From contig JAXRKN010000031.1 of NCBI GenBank assembly GCA_038502055.1, positions 186,001 through 250,000 of the forward strand: 64,000 nucleotides of DNA, written 5' to 3'. The notes beneath the pieces were generated by a model. That model saw only the letters and a list, made by a program, of their open reading frames with translations, was not told the DNA's origin and ran no database searches. Each line of letters opens with the position of its first letter. Within the stretch, counting starts at the first letter, position 1. Of the stretch, positions 12,101 through 26,700 are shown piece after piece. Origin of the DNA: Tanytarsus gracilentus. Lineage: Eukaryota > Arthropoda > Insecta > Diptera > Chironomidae. A program made the translations under genes and the position numbers.

Positions 12101-15100
12101 TTTTGCAGTTCATGGAATGCTATCTTCACTTTGCCCAACACTCAGGGATTTATTATTCATGTCGTAATTTTGCATTGAAAAACAGCATTTTGTCACGTCT
12201 TGAACGCGATGGACATTTTTGCATATTTTTATTTAAAAACTTTTTTAACGAGGGACGAATTGGAGGAAATTGATAATGGCTGAGGGAGGGTGTGGGTTGT
12301 GATGAACATATTTTTAAACTTTTAAGCGAGTACGAGCGGTGTGAGATGGAGATGCATTCTAGCGAATCACAAACAATGCGAATATAGGAGGAAAATGAGA
12401 TGCTGGCAATATTCAAGGGATAAAGACTTATGTAGAATTAAAATTCATCAATGAAGTAAAATTTGAATTAAGATTTTAGATTAAAATTTATCACAATTAG
12501 GTAATCATCCATATTCGGCTCTATATTAATAAAGGCTTCGAGATTGATGCTTCGGAAAATATCAAATTGCCTCGAGATGCTCGAAACGCGTCACAGCGAA
12601 ATTTCATCTATAAAAACTTTTAAAAGCTTTAAGCAATTTTTTGTCGATTTTATGGCGAAAGCTTTTTACATCACTGAACACACACACCAACTACGAAAGC
12701 ATTGATGATAAAAATTTTAATTGCCCCAATTTGTAATGCTCATGCTACAGTCGAATGTCTTTTTTTACTGGCGGTTGTTCCCATTTTATTTTTCATGAAA
12801 ATGCGAATGTGAAACCAAAAGCTTTTTTGTGCTCGCTCGCTTGCCGTGTCGAGTTTCATCATTTCCTATTATTCAAATAAAATTTCATGATGAAACTTTC
12901 TAACAGCTCGAGAGTTTTCTAACTCGGCGAATTTTGTTTTATGAAACAAAATTTTGGGGGAAGAACTCGATTCAACTTTTGCATTGAATTTGGTTAAATT
13001 TTCATTTAAATTTACGCGTTTTCTCTTTTGTAATAATTTTTATGCTTTTCTAAGAGATGATGACATGAAAAAGTCAAAAAGTAATTAAAATATAATTCTG
13101 AAAGTTTTTATTGGAATTTTAAGAGTCATTAAGAAGTTCATTTACAATTGTGATGAAATGAAATTAATTGAGAGATTTTATTAGGATTTTATGTGGTAAA
13201 TAGTAGAATATTTAGAACGTTTATTTTATTTTTTTAAACAAAATTTGGACAGTTTTTTAAAATATTAAAACTTTTGCCCATTTTTCTCTCACGATTTCCC
13301 ACTTTTTTGCTTCATTCAATTTTTCTGATATTTCCCTCGAGTTCTTATTAGGAAAATTTTTTAATTTCAGAAAAGTTCACCAAGACTTTCTTCATCTCAT
13401 TTTTAAACTTTGCATCCCTCCATAGAAAAAAAATTCATTGTGTTGCTTTGAGAATTGAATTTTCTTTCTATTTACATTAAACTTTTTTATTTGAGTACTT
13501 TAAATGCGAGTAAGAAATATTTCATAAATTGTGAATAAAAAATTCTTTTAACAAAACGCTTTTTAACTTGAATGATGAATGAACTCGCTTCCCTCGCATG
13601 TACTTAGAGATATAAATTTCAGTCATGATGAGGCATTGAATCAGAAAAAGTTTATTTTTTGTGCAACTTTTGATGTTAAATGAGAGGAAAAAAAGCTTAT
13701 TTATTTTTCTTTTCTTATAAAAAAATGGGAGAGTTGCTAGAAAAATTAACAATCTCGTTCGGTTTTAAAAAAATGAAGAGGTTGTTCAATTAGAGTTAAG
13801 GCTTAATTATTATGTGGTTTTCATGAAATAAAAACGTTATTATTAAAAAAATATGGTAAAGCATTTTAATATTTTATTAAAAAATATCCAAACAATTTTT
13901 TCTTCCTTTTCTTATTATCGAAAACCAGCTTTTCAATCTCCATCGAATTCTATCGAAGCAGTATCAGTAAAAATGTTCTTTTTATTTTCACTCCATTGAT
14001 TCACAACGTGCGCTCTCTCTCACGCTTACACGATTTCCTCTTTTCTTCACTTACAAGCCATGAAGTGCTGCTAGCATGTACATTGTAGACAAGAATCGAC
14101 AGAGTGAAGCAACAGCAAGCACGAGAAAGTAAAATTGAAGGCGAATGAATGAATTTATGAAAGTGATTTTCATTTAATTTTTTTCTTCTTAAACACCGAG
14201 ACGAGGGTGAGAAAATGAAGAAAAAACTTTCACTTTCGATGCCTTTTTTGTTCAGTTTGCTCGTAAATTTTTAACAGAAAATTTAACAGAGAATCGTTCT
14301 TGATCAAGAAAAAAAAGTTGAAGTTTATGCTCATTTCGAATGTGAAAAGGAGTTAAAATTTTTTTTAATTTTTCATCGTTAAAATGCATTTTTAATTATT
14401 ACTTTTCAATCTAAATAAAACACTCTGAATTTCCCATTTAATTTTCCCATCTAAATTCTAAACTTTAAATTTATCACCAATCTCAATATTCATACACCTT
14501 TCCTACTCGCATTGTCTAGAGCTTTTGAGAATTTATGAGACAACCTTAATCCGGTAGAGAATTCAATTTAAAGCAGATAGTGTGGGTAAAATAGCAGATG
14601 CTTTTGAAAGCATCACACATTCAAGTCCTTTCGATTACGTTGGTGTCTTGTTGTAGCTTGTCAACATAAACCTCATGTGTGGACTGTGAGTGGGAATAAG
14701 AATGAGTCCTTAAATTAGGTCACGTTCGATGAGGTTTGAAAATGGTTTATACGAATGAGAAAAATTTGTTTTCTGTGTGATAAATTAATGAAAAAATTGA
14801 TGTTCCAAAAGCTAAAAGTAAAAGAAACCCGAAATTATAACATATATTTTAGATTTTAAATTATAATTTTTACATTAAAGTTTGTTCGTGCAAATTAGAG
14901 ATTATATTTAATTTCTCACCCTTTGTTTCTACAAGGAAAAACAATCCTCGAAGTGAAGCTTAATTTCATAAACTCACATCCTCCAAGCTAATTGAAAGCT
15001 ATCGAGTATTCTTGCGCGTGCACATGAGAATCCTTCGCGTACTCCCTAACCTGACCGAGATAGCGTTATAGAAAAAAATAGAAGAGAAAGAAAGATTTTT

Positions 15101-18100
15101 CTTTCAGTTAATCCAAAGAACAGCAAAACAAGTTGATGCCACAGGTGACAAACAAAAGTGAACGTATGTGTCTTTGCATCGTTGATGTGGCGCTTTTCGA
15201 AAGACCAGAAAAAATTAATTTAGTTTTTTTGGAAAGATGATACGAACTTGCAGGAAAATTTTTCATCTCAAAATATTTCAAATAGCTTTTAATTTATTTC
15301 TTAATAATTCCCTGTTGAATACTTGCTCATACGAATTTTGAGGAATATCAAGTAAACTTGAAAGTTTTGCATATTCACAGCTTGCGGTGCAAAGAAAACC
15401 TGGTAAGGTGTTTTTGTGGTGCAAACATTTTTTTTTTCAATTTGTTCATAACAGCGTTCATAAAAGGATGTTTAGCTACAATATGTGGTGGGAAGTTCCA
15501 CATAATCTCTGGGGAGGTGTGTGCATACATTTCAAGCACTTCTCCATCTTCTCAGTTTCAATTTCTCTATGGAGATTTATTATTTTATTATAACTGCCAT
15601 GGTGTATACCCCTCTGTGCTTATTGTTTGATTTTTCTTCATCCCTTTTATTCTTTTTAATACATTGTGCGCTGAACACAATAAAAGTATTTTCATGTTCT
15701 CTTCACAACTCCTTCAGAAACTTTTCCAAGCTATCACAGATCAATTTTCATGGGGTTTATGGAATAATAGGGTTGATAACCTTAAAATGAATTTTTACGT
15801 TAAAATAATTAAAATATTAAACTTTAAAATCATTGTTTTTGATATATTTTAAAATGTGTGGAAAAAAGGATTTTTTGATCAATCAAAAAAGTATAACTTT
15901 TCTATTTTTATTTTTCAATAAAATTGTATCGAATTTTCAAGGAACAAAATTGAAAGGTTCGATAATGAAATTAATGCAGAGTTGGAGAAATGAGAGCTGA
16001 ATATTTTTTTGAACGAAATTTTAACCTTTTTACTTTTTCCTCTTCACTCTCGCATGTTACATGAAATAGCTATTAATTTTAAAAGAAGATAATTAATCAA
16101 ATTATTTCGAGATGAAGAAGGGAGTTCAGTTGGAAAAATGCTTCAAAAAAATGAGGAAAAAATATTTAATGTGAACTCTTACGAGTACTAACGTAAACTT
16201 TTTTATTGAAAATTCTAAAAATAATTTTTTCAATCACTTTTTGAGCTTTTGCAGCTTCTCTGTGACGCACTTTCTAAACCCTGCAAATAATATCCAAGAA
16301 GATGAAATCAGTACTTGTTGTTGAAAATGGAAAATTGTGGCTTGAGGCTATTTCATGAGTGATTTGATTGAGTAGTCAAGTGGAAATATATTTTGTTGTG
16401 GCCCAACCCAGTCTCATTCTATAAAATGTATTGCCATTATTTTATTTAAGAGTAGAAAATGTAAACAATAAATTTTTTTCAATTTCTCCTTCGGCATGTT
16501 TGATCGAAATCTAATTAAAAATAGATGAGAATATGTTGTGTGCATGTACGCAAGTTTTTGTTCACTTCAGCTTTTTTTGGATCGGTTCATGTTGAAAGAT
16601 TTTTCTTGTTTGCAATAAAAAAGTTTGAATATTTATAATTTCTTGCAACATTTTTTGGAATTTTAAAATGTTTTAAGAAAATTCTCTAAAATGCATTTTC
16701 CAACTTTCTCGATCTTTCAAATTTTTCCGAAGCTTATTTTTCATCTTGCTGCATTCTCAACTCATCGCTGAGTTATATCGTCATTCATCGACATGAAAAA
16801 AAGTTTTTTAATATAAAAATTTCAGGCGGAGAGTTGAAAAACTTAAAATCCTTGAAAACACTTTTCAAGCATCAAAAGAGCTTTTTTTCTGTTTGATTTT
16901 CTTCTTTATCATTGAAGAAAAATTCTTGAAGCTTAACTAAAGGCAGTCTACTGAATAAATCGATTTTTTATTTTTATAAATCGTTCATTGCTCTATAAAA
17001 AAAAGAAGCGAAAGACACTCTTGGGACGGATGTGAGGAACATCGAGATTGCTCAGACATAATTGAGATAAAGGTTGGAGTTATAGACAAAAGGATGAAAA
17101 AAAGCTTTCACTTTCACTGTCGTCTGCCTTTAAAAGTTCTCGACAATGTTCCATCGCAAAAAGTGAAAATGCGACATGAACCGCTTGAAGGAAGCAAATG
17201 AGATTTTTTTAAGCGTAATGTTGACAATATTTTAGCACTGGAAGCATATTTTTTTGTGAATTTTGTCGCCTCGTTGCGTTGCTCAGTGATTTAACTCACG
17301 ATAGAGTGCGGTGCCAGAAATCAAATTTAGAGCGAGAATAATTTTTTAGGGAGGGGATTTTGGTGAAGATAGAATAAATTATTTATAAACTTCCCTGGAA
17401 TTTAGATTTTGTTGTGAAGTTTTATATTTATAAGTTTACTGGATTTTTATTTTTTATAACTTGATAATTGACTTTTTTGTAAATTTTATTGATTTTGAAT
17501 TTTTCATGAAAATTCTTTCCAACTTCTCTAGAATCTTTTCCATTTTAATATTTTTATTTTCCATCACCCAAAAATCACGAGGCGTGAATTTGATAGCGCC
17601 CGAGTTTGTCGGCAAAAGATTCCATAAATTACGCAACACGTGAAAAATCGCTGCAAGGTCGCTGAATTTACGCCTCCATAAACAGCCAGATTTACAAATT
17701 GATGCAATTTTTTTCCTTCTTAACGCTCTGATAGACTCCTACACTCGTCTGCGATGATGATGGAAATGATTGGATGGATCAAAAGAGGAAATTGAGATTC
17801 CAAGGGTCGATATTCAATGGAGAGAGTGAAAGGTTTCATCAACATGATATTCTTGTATGATTTTGTCATTAGGAAGGGTCATTTTTTGATCTGATGCCAT
17901 CCTAACTCCATTAAATCCTTGAATCATTTAACTTTTTGATTTTTATTCAATATTTCCGCTTATTTTCCTGACATACCTTTTTCTTTCTCTTTCTCCCCTG
18001 CGTGTGGCAATGAAAATTTTATTTACTTTCGCTCATCCGCATGAAGATTTTTTCCCTTCTCACTCTCGCCCTCTTCTTAGGTACATGACACATTCTTATC

Positions 18101-21100
18101 GAGAGAGTTTAAGCACTCTCAACTCAACTCTCGAGCGTTTATTGAAAATTTATGATGCGTTGGACGATTTAGTAGCAAAAAATATTTTTATGAACCCTTT
18201 TTGTCGCTCTTTTATATGAAATTTGCTTTATTGGCAGAAAAAAACTCCTTCAAACACTTTTGCTTTGTGAGGTAATTTTTTGATGAGCACATTGAATTTT
18301 TTAGCTCTTCAGATTGAACGGAAATGATTTTATTTTATGCGAAAAAATTTGTCGATGAATTTAAATTGGGGGTTATTTAAAGTTCTTCTTTAACTTTTTT
18401 TGGGAAGTAAATTTGTCAACTTAGTACATAGTTCATAAAAACTTTAAGTAACCTCCAATAATCTTCTCACTCAACTCAAGCATTAAAAGTTGTAGCGATG
18501 ACATTTAAGATTTTGTGTCTTACTACAAAAGATGTCAAAAAGTTATAAAATCCACCTTAAACTTCTCTCCGACACCCTTTTTCTCTCACTTCCTGTCAGA
18601 CATTATCAAAAGAAAACTTTTCCTCTTCTGACTAAAAAATGGCGATATAAAAAACTCGTTGAAGTGGAAAAATTTCGGAGAGAAGTGAAAAAGTTTTAAA
18701 AGAGAGATTAAGAAAAAAAGGCTTTTAATTGGAACTTTAAATTCTGGCAGGAAACTGCCGTCGTCATCATTTTTAGTTCACATAAAAAACTTTTTTGTGC
18801 ATCCGCTCATTTCCATTGTCTCCCCAAAATGCCATTCTGAATTATGTGCTGAAATTATTGTTGAAAATTTTTCCTTATGAACTCAGGCTCTCTTATATTG
18901 TTCATAAGTGCGGAAATTAAAATGTCTTTAGAGAAGCGACTGAGTAAAGTGCCATCAGCAACATCGTACAAAAGGATGCAGAGATAATTAATAAAGTTTT
19001 TAGTCTCCTCTCACGCTGCAAAATTTTAATTTCATAATAATTATTTTTAATAAGAATAGTTTCGAATCTGAGATTAGTCATGGTTTATAATGCCTGCAGG
19101 CACTGGAAAAGGAGGATTACCTTGGCAGTTCTCATTATTTTCACACGATCGTAATTTTCCATTCGTTGTTGTCTCGAGCGCTAGTAGGTTTAGAGCCAAG
19201 GCGAGGTCATTGATGATTTTGGGTAAGTTTTCAGGAGAAATTTTCCTTAATCTATAAAATATTTTTACTAAACTTAAATAAATATACACAACGGTAAATT
19301 GAAATTACCACCCTCGGAATTTCGATAATGCACCAGCAGAATTAAATGAAAATTCAGTTTCGCATAAATCAGGAGAGGGCTTACGTGTGTTTATAGGTTT
19401 ATAGCGGAGAGAGAACGTGAATGTGCTCTGCATGTTAAGGCAGTTGAATGTGAGATAAGCCAAAAATCATGAATTAGTCAGTCTCTTTCTTATCATTGGG
19501 TCACCAATGACTTTGCATGTATATGAGGGAGAAAAAACTCGTACTGAAGATGGTCAGATCAATACGAAATAAAATGACTTTAAGATCTAAAGTCTAATTT
19601 TTTAAAGGTTATTTTCCAAATTTATTTATTTAACCATAAACACTCGACAATTTATAGTAATTTTTTTCCTCTTGATTTTATTTCACATGTTGTGCTATAG
19701 GCAATATATTTTTGCCCTCTCTCTCTCTAGCTACAGCAAATATATATAGAAAAACTTTTTCATTTAAACTTTTTCACTACCTCATGATAGTTGTTAGCCT
19801 TTTTTTGTGCCACACTGTCGAGTATGTGTGTTTTCTTTTTTAAAACGAGAGTTCGATAAAAAAGAGCTAAGAGAAAAAAATTCGTCTTTAATTTCATGAA
19901 ACAAAGAGGGTTTCAACTGATATAAAATATTTATGTCGATCCTTGTGTGACGGTCCATTTATTTATTTGCTTTAACTCTTTTCTCTCCTTCATCATCCTC
20001 AAAGCGAAACAAAGAAATTTAATGCTGCTATGGCAGGATTTGAATGGGAAAATGTGAGATGGATGTACTTCGGAGTCTTGTTTATCTCCCTTAGTTTATA
20101 TTTGCCTGCAAATGCTGTTCAGATCTTGCAATTTAGTCTCGTAGTTGATTTTTGAGTAAAATGCAAATAGGAAAATCAGATGGAGGGGATTTAGTCGTGA
20201 CAGCGATGGAATAGCATTAGGTTGAAATTGGAAAATGTTTCGAATTTCCCGTAAGTTAATTTAATTTCACAATGAAGGATTTAGCAAGGGGTGGATTTAA
20301 GAAAATTAGGGTTTAGAAATTTTAATTGTTTTCAGTTTTAAAAAACTTTAGATATTTTGCAATTTAAAAGCTCTTTTTATCTTTTTGAAAGCTCTTTTTG
20401 CTGCATCTTTAACGACTTTCTTTAATTCTTCTTCTTACATTTGTTTGATAATGAGTTTCACTTTACAACTTCCACTAAACCCTCCCCACACAATAATGTA
20501 CAATAATTTTTCATTCTAAACGGCTTTTGCTGAGAGATGTTTTTGCACCGCACACTAGCTTTTAGCTCTTAATAACTCACTGGACAGCAATAACAATAGA
20601 TGTGGAAGGAGGATTAATAGACGTCCATAATTCTTCAGCACGAATTAATTAAATTGCATAAAATAAACAGCAGAAGATGGAAAATAATAAAACACACAAG
20701 TGCCATTCGACAATGTGAACTTTGAAAATGAGGAAAAGAAGAAAAATTGACGAGATTGGAGATGAAGACAAATAAAAGAGAAAAAAGGAATAAAAGAAGT
20801 TATTGAGATATTTCGGTATTGAAGAAATAAATCACACGAGCTATAGTTGAGAGAATAAAAGAGGTCTAAATAGTCTCTGATAAGAAGTAAAATTTTCTGA
20901 TATTGAAAAATAATTGTTTGATTATCAAAATTTAATTGTTCAATTTTTTTTCCATGTAAACCCACACCAATATGTAATCTTTATCGTCAACATCTTTCAC
21001 CGCTCTTCAAAAATTTAATATAATAAACCATATCGCAATGAATTTAACGAAATGAGCACATTTGCCATTACAACTTCCTCGAAAATCGCGTCTCGTAAAT

Positions 21101-21336
21101 CAAATCGAATCACTTTCACAGCAAGGCACACAACATGCGACTTGTGCTCTCACTTTTATATCATTTTTAGTCATTAAATTTTTATATTGCCAGACATTCA
21201 CAAGGAGAGCGATAAAATATGAATGCCGGCACTTGTGTCACTGATTCAGTTTGAGAAGAAATTATTAAGGAAGTGCCCTTGACCAAGGATGGGAGAATTT
21301 AAAGATTTTTAAATTAAAATGTTTTATTTTTTTATA
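9171..21336. other. Gene-poor intergenic DNA (left part)
   Basis: Twelve kilobases upstream of the FABP gene and downstream of hexokinase. The open frames present are short (under about 110 codons), of biased composition, and lack splice-compatible partners or family resemblance. No tRNA or rRNA was seen. The first few hundred bases should contain the FABP promoter. Enhancers or lncRNA exons cannot be excluded by eye. Confidence 0.5.
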
Positions 21337-21471
21337 AATTTAAACTTAAAAAAATTAACGCGAGAACTACGGTAAGGACGGCAGCTGCGTTGGTTTGCGT
21401 CTGACCAGGGTCGAAAGATACCTGAGAGCTACCACATCGTAAAATACCAATACCAATTTAAACTTAAAAAA
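21337..21471 (+). mobile_element. SINE-like insertion with 17-bp target-site duplication
   Basis: A body of about 100 bp (21354-21454) is visibly more GC-rich than its surroundings. It is flanked by the perfect direct repeat AATTTAAACTTAAAAAA at 21337-21353 and 21455-21471. Its 3' end is a short simple repeat (AATACC-type, ATACCAATACC). The stretch GGTCGAAAGATACC near 21408-21421 resembles a pol III B box with a mismatch. A target duplication of this length plus a repetitive 3' tail is the hallmark of LINE-machinery retroposition. The tRNA-derived origin is only suggested. Confidence 0.7.
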
Positions 21472-22125
21472 GTTCAAAAAGCGTCCACTTCTTGATAATC
21501 AACAACAGCGACGCTTCATTTCCCAACATTATTTTCATGATTTAAAGCTCTTCATTTTCTCCACCATTACTCCCTGTGATGTTTTAATTAATTTTCGCAG
21601 TCCTCGTATTTATTTTCCTCACTCTGACGCTTCAGCAATTTTTGTGTAAATTGAATTCCGATACAGTAATTAGCATTTTGAGCGGGTATTTACTGATTAT
21701 ATAATTTTACCTTTTTACGACATCAGACATGAGAATTTTGTGCTGTCGTGTCCAGATTTGGGGAAGGCAGAAAAAAGGTGTCTCACGACGATATAAAAAT
21801 GCTGACTTTATTAACATACAAGACCATGCAAGTCAATGTCGTAAAATGTTACATAAAAAAGCTTGCGACTTTAAGGAAAAAAATCTAGGGATGGAATTTT
21901 TATTATGTTGTAATTTTGTTAAAAAATATCATAAAAACGAAAATAAGTTTGGTTAAATTTGGAAAGCTTTAAACTTCCATTCCTGTTTTTTTTATTATCA
22001 CTCATATATTTAGTACGCACGTATCCTTTCGACACGCAAAACTCCTTAATGTCATGACACATAAATCCGTATATAAGAAATAAGGAAGGGAAATGAAAAT
22101 AAAATGCAATAACAGATTTGAGGTG
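21472..22125. other. Intergenic DNA 3' of hexokinase
   Basis: AT-rich sequence without a supportable gene. Part of it may belong to the hexokinase 3' UTR if the distal AATAAA on the minus strand (21996-21991) is used. Confidence 0.45.
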
Positions 22126-22131
22126 TTTATT
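22126..22131 (-). terminator. Candidate poly(A) signal of hexokinase
   Basis: AATAAA on the minus strand, 133 nt after the hexokinase stop codon. Confidence 0.5.
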
Positions 22132-22263
22132 TCGCTCATGTTTTATGATCTGATTCACTCGCACACATGTTCACAAAAAATAAAAGGATTTCAGCAAATC
22201 CCCCGATGGATATGGCTAAACGAGTTTTCGTGTTAAATCATCGTCGTATAATGCAATTTTTTG

Positions 22264-23736
22264 TTATTTCTGAACTTCTTGCGACGCAACAGCTGCAACT
22301 AAAGCCGCACCACGACCACTTCCATCTTCCGATAGAACAAATTTAAATTTATATTTCTCGGGAATCAATTCTTTCACTGCTGCCGTCATTAAATCATTGT
22401 ATGATGGATGAAAACGGTAAACAGAGCCATCAACACCAATCGTAATATCTTCGTCCGCAATTCGAAGAATTAAGGCTGCCAAGACGCTTGCAACGAGTCG
22501 CGCAGATCGCTTAGAAACGGATTCGCAAATGTACCGAATAATTTCACAATCATCGAGACTTGGATTACGCAGTCCCATGTCATTAAGTATCAGCTTTGTT
22601 GCCGAGTGAATATTTAGTCCTTGAGATTCAATTTCGGACACAAATTTCGTAAGAAATTCATTTCGTGTTCGGAGCTTTTCTGGCAGTTTTCCCTTGAAAA
22701 GCCAACAATTGTTAACGAGTTCAACGATGACAAGACGCACGAGCTCACCCATGTACATTCCTTAAAATTATAAAGTATCTTCATGAAAATATTTAAAAAA
22801 GCTTAAAAGCTCTTACCACTAATCATTTTCTCGAAAAGTTGATTGTTTGGATTTATGCTGCTTGCATCGACTTCTCGATCATAAGAATTTCTAAACTCAT
22901 CAATTGATCCATGATCACCAAATGCACCACATTCAGTATTGATCACAACTTTTTCATCATTTGATTTTCCGGGTTTATCGAAAAGCTCAGCTTTGTTAGC
23001 TTTCTCAACATAGCAGCAGTTAGTTCCAGTTCCAACAATTAATCCAATTTTACAGTTGGGATACTTCCATGCACAACTCATAAGAGTACCCGTTGTGTCA
23101 TTCAAAATAGCACAAACAAGAATTTTAACGTCTTTACGCTTTTGAATTGCGGTCGTTAAAAGCTCGACGACGTTTTTATTGACCTTGAAATTTGTTAAGG
23201 ATTAAAATTTAAAAGTTTTAAATTATTAATAATAAAAATTTTACCACATTTGATGCATTGAAACCCTTTGTCCATTTTATCAGCATTCCCTGAGTCAATC
23301 CAACTTGCCGACATGGAAACGAAAAAGTAAATCCCAGTGGAAGAACCTCGTCCTCAATTTTGTGAGCTTTCGTAAATTCAGCAAGACACTTTGCTATGTG
23401 GTCAAAAAGAGCGGCACCAGTTCCAGTCATTAACGATGCTGGTATTGCAAAAATATCCGATTGAAATTCATAGTCTCGTTCTTCTTTGAGATGAATTAGA
23501 AGGACGCGAAAATTTGTGCCTCCGAGATCCAAAGCGAGAAATTTGCCTCTCTCATTTCCTGTCGGTAGATTTTGAACATAAGTGACGAAACATTTAATTT
23601 CAGACGATTCGTGAGTTTCTTTTTTTAAGCCTTTGTCGATTTCATCGTTGAATCTTTTCATAAACTTTTCAAGTTTAGATTTATCGAGAGCAAAGCTGGC
23701 ATCAATCAATTCACGGAGCTTTTGTGGAACGACCAT
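22264..23736 (-). CDS. Hexokinase, single 50-kDa domain
   Basis: Three exons, 23736-23245, 23183-22817 and 22760-22264 (phases 0 and 1), give 451 residues, the normal size of an insect hexokinase. It transfers phosphate from ATP to glucose or other hexoses in the cytosol as the first step of glycolysis. Visible motifs in order: LALDLGGTNFR (67-77, phosphate loop 1), LGFTFSFP (134-141), KWTKGFN (154-160, sugar binding), NDTTGTL (192-198, with catalytic Asp193), IVGTGTNCCYVE (213-224), TECGAFGD (247-254), and near the C-terminus VDGSVYRFHP and LSEDGSGRGAAL. In the TEWGAFGD block the usual Trp is Cys, while Glu248 is kept. The ATG at 23736 starts MVVPQKL; no ATG lies in frame upstream before a stop. 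It is probably active. Which fly hexokinase gene it matches is not decidable by eye. Confidence 0.95.
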
Positions 23737-26700
23737 AATTGCAAATTTTGAAATTATCAACTAGAATTATTGAAGTGAGTTAAAATTCAAAATAGATTGC
23801 TTTGATTTATGTAAAAAATAAATTTTTAATTAAAAACTCGTAAAGCATGCTTGAAAGTCTCATCACAACCTCAAAACTCTTCTTCTCCTATCTTGAACGC
23901 TTAATGTAATAAACTCATCTTAATCCCGAAGTGCTGTATTGAAAGTTATTGTTCATGAAATTACTTTTTGCCAGCCCTCGCTTTAACTTCCTCTCTCATT
24001 TCCATTTTTTTTCCTTCAAATTGCTCCGCACAACATAGGATGCGAAGTTAATTTGGTTATAGAGGCCAGCTAGAAAGCGTGAGTTGAGGTGAAACTAGTT
24101 CAGCGAGAGATGAAAAAGTTTCTATTGCAAAAGTGTGGCTGCGACGATAAAGGTATGGTGGGGGTTTAGTTGCAAGTGAGTTTATGTGACATTTAATTGA
24201 ATTTTCTTAATGCTCAAATTTACAGCGCGTTGAAATTAATTAATTTAACGCTGTGTGGGAATATTTTAAATTTTTGCTATCATGATTAAAATCACGATAA
24301 ATTGATACGGGTACGATTTGCCCGCATAGACACGCAGAAAATAAATTAGTAAAAGGCACAAATTTCACTCTCTTAATTGATGGTAATCAAACATCCGGGC
24401 GGCTCGTAATCAATTCCAATGACTAAGAAAAATTTTCATGTCACAAAATCAATATCAAGAATAAACTGCAATCAGACCAAATTCATCATCATCATTATCG
24501 GAGTGCGCATACAACCATGGGAGTGCTAATTACAGTGTCACTTGTAAATTGACGAAAAATTAATTAAAATCGATTTTCATATTCATGCATGCGCTTTTGA
24601 CACTGATTAATAATTCAGAAATATAATTGGAATTCCCTTTTACCGAGAGAAATCGCGATAATGAGATGGGAGATGAAAAATCAAATTTACCCAAGCTGTG
24701 AAAGTTTAAGAAATTTTAAAATTTTGAATTTATTTTCAAAATTTAGGATTTTTTAAAAAAAATTGATGTAAAATATTTTTTAACTCTATGTTGCACGGTA
24801 GTCGCATTAATAACAACATTATTATCCACCAAAAAATAAAAATTCATCAGCACATCAAAATCGTGCTTAATTAAAGCCAATTAACGTGAGTGTGCAAGCA
24901 CGAAATTTTATTTTTCACGCTAAATTGGGTCAGAAAAGAGAAAATACTAAAAGCATGAGATGAAAAAAGTGCACGCTCATAAATCATAAAGCACCCTCGT
25001 GTGTGTGTGGTGTGGTAAACAAATTTTCCGAGCATTTAAATTCATCACACGTCGACTGCGTTGACAAAAAATATTCGTGAGAAAAAATGCAGCGATGTTT
25101 TATTTGCACAAAATTTCATGCTTCGAAATATCCACACGGCTCATGATATATATGCGGACACAATGTGCATGGAAGAGAAATAATTAAGGAATTGTATTTT
25201 TCGGAGAACGCACCATGACACACAAATATCGATACACAATTCCAATATTATTTTGCCAATTTAATTGAGATTCGTATGTAGAAGAGAGGAAAGAGATCAA
25301 AAAGCATTCGATGCAGGCTCTATGCGTGTCCTACATTTCATGCTAGGCATATATAAAAATTCCATGTGATGAAATGTATTGAAAGTGAAAGAGGTGGAAA
25401 AGGAGAACACAAAAGCTCCTGACTATCATCATGGCATTGTGTCTACTTCTCTATCATGGAGTTGAAAAATGTTTTTATGGTCACTGAAGTTGGTTGATAA
25501 TTCATGTTTTTTAATAAAATTCCTTTGAAATTTTGAGTAAAATATTTTTTACACGTGTAGGTACATAATAAAGTTTTATAAAAATTTAAAATATTTAATT
25601 TATTTTTTTCAACCTTAACTCACCTCAAATTCGTTTCATTTGAAAATCGATTTTTACTTGACCTCATCACGCAGCAAAATGACAGTATGCATTACAGTAT
25701 CAAAATCCCCAGTGGAAATTTTCATGCATTTGACATTTATTCTCTCTCTCATCTCACATTTAATTAACTTCGAATTCTGACATAAGGGAAATTCCCCTGT
25801 GCAGGTCCATTTCGACATACCGAGTTGACACCACACAAAGCTTTGATTCCATGATGCTGCAACATGAGTGCATGCACTGTTACGAATTGAGAGTTCTCGA
25901 AAATTAAAGGAAAATGTTCCGAGGCTATAGGCGAGTGCATGTGAAATGTTTATATTGCATCATGGCATTTGCAATTTTCAACGATCAGAAATGCTCTTTT
26001 CATCATAATCGTCGCATGTACAGCTTCTCGGAATTACTAGAGAGCATTTTAGGTTCAGAAGGTTGTTTTTGTTTGCACTGGCATGTGTGTAGATGTCATA
26101 TTGCATCATAGAGTGACCTCGTTTACAAAATTTTAATTTTCAAAATTGAGCTTTTCTGATGATGATCTGTCTTTTGACGGTACAATGTAAGTTGAGCATC
26201 CTCAAAATCTAAATTTAACTCTTGAAGCTAAATTTAGTGTTTAAAATGTGCTTCAAACTTTCTGTAACGATTATCAAAAATTTCCATTGTCTCTCAACCG
26301 CTTATTAACTTTTCCCAACCAACCGCAACCTAATTCCTCTCTCATGAAAATGCCACAAATCTACGTTGGCATTTTGTATCTCGAATTCTCAACCTCTCCA
26401 CTCACCTCAAGGCTATTTTGAGATATTATATAGAGGACCTTTACATTGTTATGTATTTTAGTTCATGAGTTAAATTTTACTCCTATTTAATATTCGAAAC
26501 TAGCACAATGGCAACAAAATAGTGGAAAAACAACATCATTTTGCCTCAACATAACAAAATGTTTCAATTTCCATGATGAGGAAGAAAAAGTGAACAAGAG
26601 AAATTTTATCGTCGTGCTTTGCATACAAATTACTGCCAGCAGAGCTCAATGTGAAACGAAAAAGTGAATTTGTAAACAAAATTTTTCCATTTAATTTGCC

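Noticed and set aside
15358..15852. Overlapping short plus-strand frames in the 13-kb intergenic region
   Set aside because: The composition is Phe/Ile/Leu-rich as expected of AT-rich noncoding DNA, several overlap in different frames, and there is no splice context.
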